The position numbers and the translations under genes are program-made. The notes under the pieces are model-generated. The model was not told the origin of the DNA. It did not search any database and worked only from the letters and a program-made list of their open reading frames with translations. A stretch of DNA of 64,000 nt from Liolophura sinensis (taxonomy: Eukaryota; Mollusca; Polyplacophora; Chitonida; Chitonidae): contig NC_088296.1 in assembly GCF_032854445.1 (NCBI RefSeq), positions 11,754,706 to 11,818,705 on the forward strand. Reading direction: 5' to 3'. Position 1 is the first letter of the stretch. Each line of letters starts with the position of its first letter. Positions 62,801 to 64,000 of the stretch are shown here, one piece after another.

Positions 62801-63234
62801 TCAACACATATCTTATTGTGCGTACTCCTACCACTGACTGCTTTATAAACTGAGTTCGGTACATTCACAAAGCTAAGCCATAATGACTTCATTAATTCCG
62901 TAAATTTGTACAATTATTCTAAAAAATTAACAATAATAGCTTTCTTCAAGTTCTAAAACCTTGTTTAAGAAAGTGTGGATGACATTGAATTGACAACCTA
63001 ACTACTGAACGGTCATTCTAATTTCCATCCATTGTTTCATCGTTGTTTATCCACCAAAATATTTTCACAACAGGTTTGTATGCACTGCTCTATGCTGTCA
63101 GCTTCCGTAATCCAGTCAGAAACTGCTTCTTAAATATTTCGGTGTTAACCAGTCAGAAACTGCTTGTTAAACATTTCAGAGTTAACTGTCATCTGAAACC
63201 AGTCAGAAACCGCTAGCACTGCATAGCTGAAAAG
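62801..63234. other. No gene recognised
   Basis: It contains a short direct repeat (accagtcagaaactgctt at about 63,110, 63,150 and 63,198). Otherwise nothing was seen. Confidence 0.5.
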
Positions 63235-63430
63235 ATGACCCCAAACTGTTGACAGGATGACCCCTAACAGTTGACAGGATGACCCCCAAACAGTCGACAG
63301 GATGACCTCCAAACAGCTGACAGGATGACCCCAAACAGCTGACAGGATGACCCCCAAACAGCTGACAGGATGACCCCAAACAGCTGATAGGATGACCCCA
63401 AACAGTTGACAGGATGACCCCAAACAGCCT
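63235..63430. repeat. 22-23-bp minisatellite (about 9 units)
   Basis: Unit aggatgaccccaaacagctg plus ac, with one-base length variation between units. Confidence 0.92.
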
Positions 63431-64000
63431 GTAGTCTTCTTGTACACAATCAACTTTCGAAAATTTGTTACAACCTCAGTCACTGGACCATAGACACAGC
63501 CAATGGGATGATGCACATTTTTATACAGCGACACTAGTTGGTAGCTAACACGTTTCACTCCCTTTCACTTTCACTGCTACCCTCATTCATAATTTCTTAA
63601 ACAACCATACGAGTTTTATAAATCCGCACTATTAACAATTTTTTTTTTCAACTTGCCACATGAAAGTATTACCTGGCACGCATATAAATGAATATTCTGA
63701 GACCTGTGGCATGAAGAAACACAACTTAAAAAAAAATTATCATAGATTGAGAAACAAGGAGGTGAATTTTTGTTTAACAGTTCTGACAATTTCAAATATT
63801 TTAAAGAAACGTATGGTACTTGCTACACTCAAAATATTAGCAACTAAGGCAAAATCACGTCTTTCAGCTGTGTTAGTCACCCAGAGCCCCCACCCTGTTT
63901 CGTCCAAACCTGTGTGAACTCGTGAGTTGTCTGAAATGCCAATTTGGCTTATTCATTGCCTAGTTTGTTTGCGACTTAAAATATGTGTATCATGTATCAC
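63431..64000. other. Right edge, no supported gene
   Basis: Upstream exons of the RRM gene may lie beyond. A plus-strand frame at 63,660-63,917 (85 codons, Lys-rich) and a minus-strand frame near 63,440-63,558 show no family match. Confidence 0.4.

Noticed and set aside
58912-62913. Hydrophobic minus-strand frames (VFYLVLVLSPIPCWYFILCW), resembling membrane proteins
   Set aside because: They arise from the 41-bp array lacking stops; the hydrophobicity follows from A-rich units read on the opposite strand.

Overview
This is animal nuclear DNA, with introns, AG/GT splice sites, SINEs, a LINE and very many minisatellites. The two tRNA-headed SINE families resemble ones I associate with mollusc genomes, so a mollusc or another lophotrochozoan is my best guess. 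No species-specific marker was seen. There is no operon, prophage, CRISPR or RNA-gene structure.

Four coding units are recognisable. (1) An SV2-like (synaptic vesicle glycoprotein 2 type) major facilitator transporter lies on the minus strand. It runs from a first exon at 33.7 kb, or an alternative first exon at 26.2 kb, down to a TM7 exon at 8.55 kb, and the C-terminal half is missing. (2) A second partial copy of the same gene (exons 2-5) occupies 0.26-6.28 kb. It sits in a block (1-7594) that duplicates about 15.18-25.26 kb and stops at a 200-N assembly gap (7595-7794). This may be an alternative haplotype placed in tandem or a real segmental duplication. (3) A complete three-exon NATD1-like acetyltransferase gene (33,994-37,469, plus strand) diverges from the SV2-like gene across only 262 bp. 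(4) A multi-RRM gene of the PARP10/PARP14/IFI35 type lies on the minus strand. Its exons at 58.5, 50.1, 47.5 and 46.3 kb join in phase, and a large intron holds a broken jockey/CR1-like LINE (50.94-57.7 kb).

The outstanding property is tandem repetition. About 20 kb of the 64 kb is minisatellite, in at least fifteen unrelated unit sizes (20, 22, 23, 26, 27, 33, 35, 38, 41, 42, 46, 65, 98, 106 and about 147 bp). Several arrays were clearly born from functional sequence. The 147-bp array copies the acceptor and 5' two thirds of the TM1 exon of the SV2-like gene. A roughly 115-bp array copies the acceptor and start of its motif-A exon. An 89-bp repeat copies a splice donor. The 65-bp array (about 58 units) is an amplified piece of the LINE reverse transcriptase. 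Many long open frames in the window are only repeat units lacking stops.

Between the genes lie truncated SINEs with visible target-site duplications, two foldback elements of one family, other inverted repeats and several unnamed dispersed repeats. Two consecutive exons of the SV2-like gene each need a one-base frame change, so consensus errors or gene decay are possible and exact protein sequences should not be trusted there.
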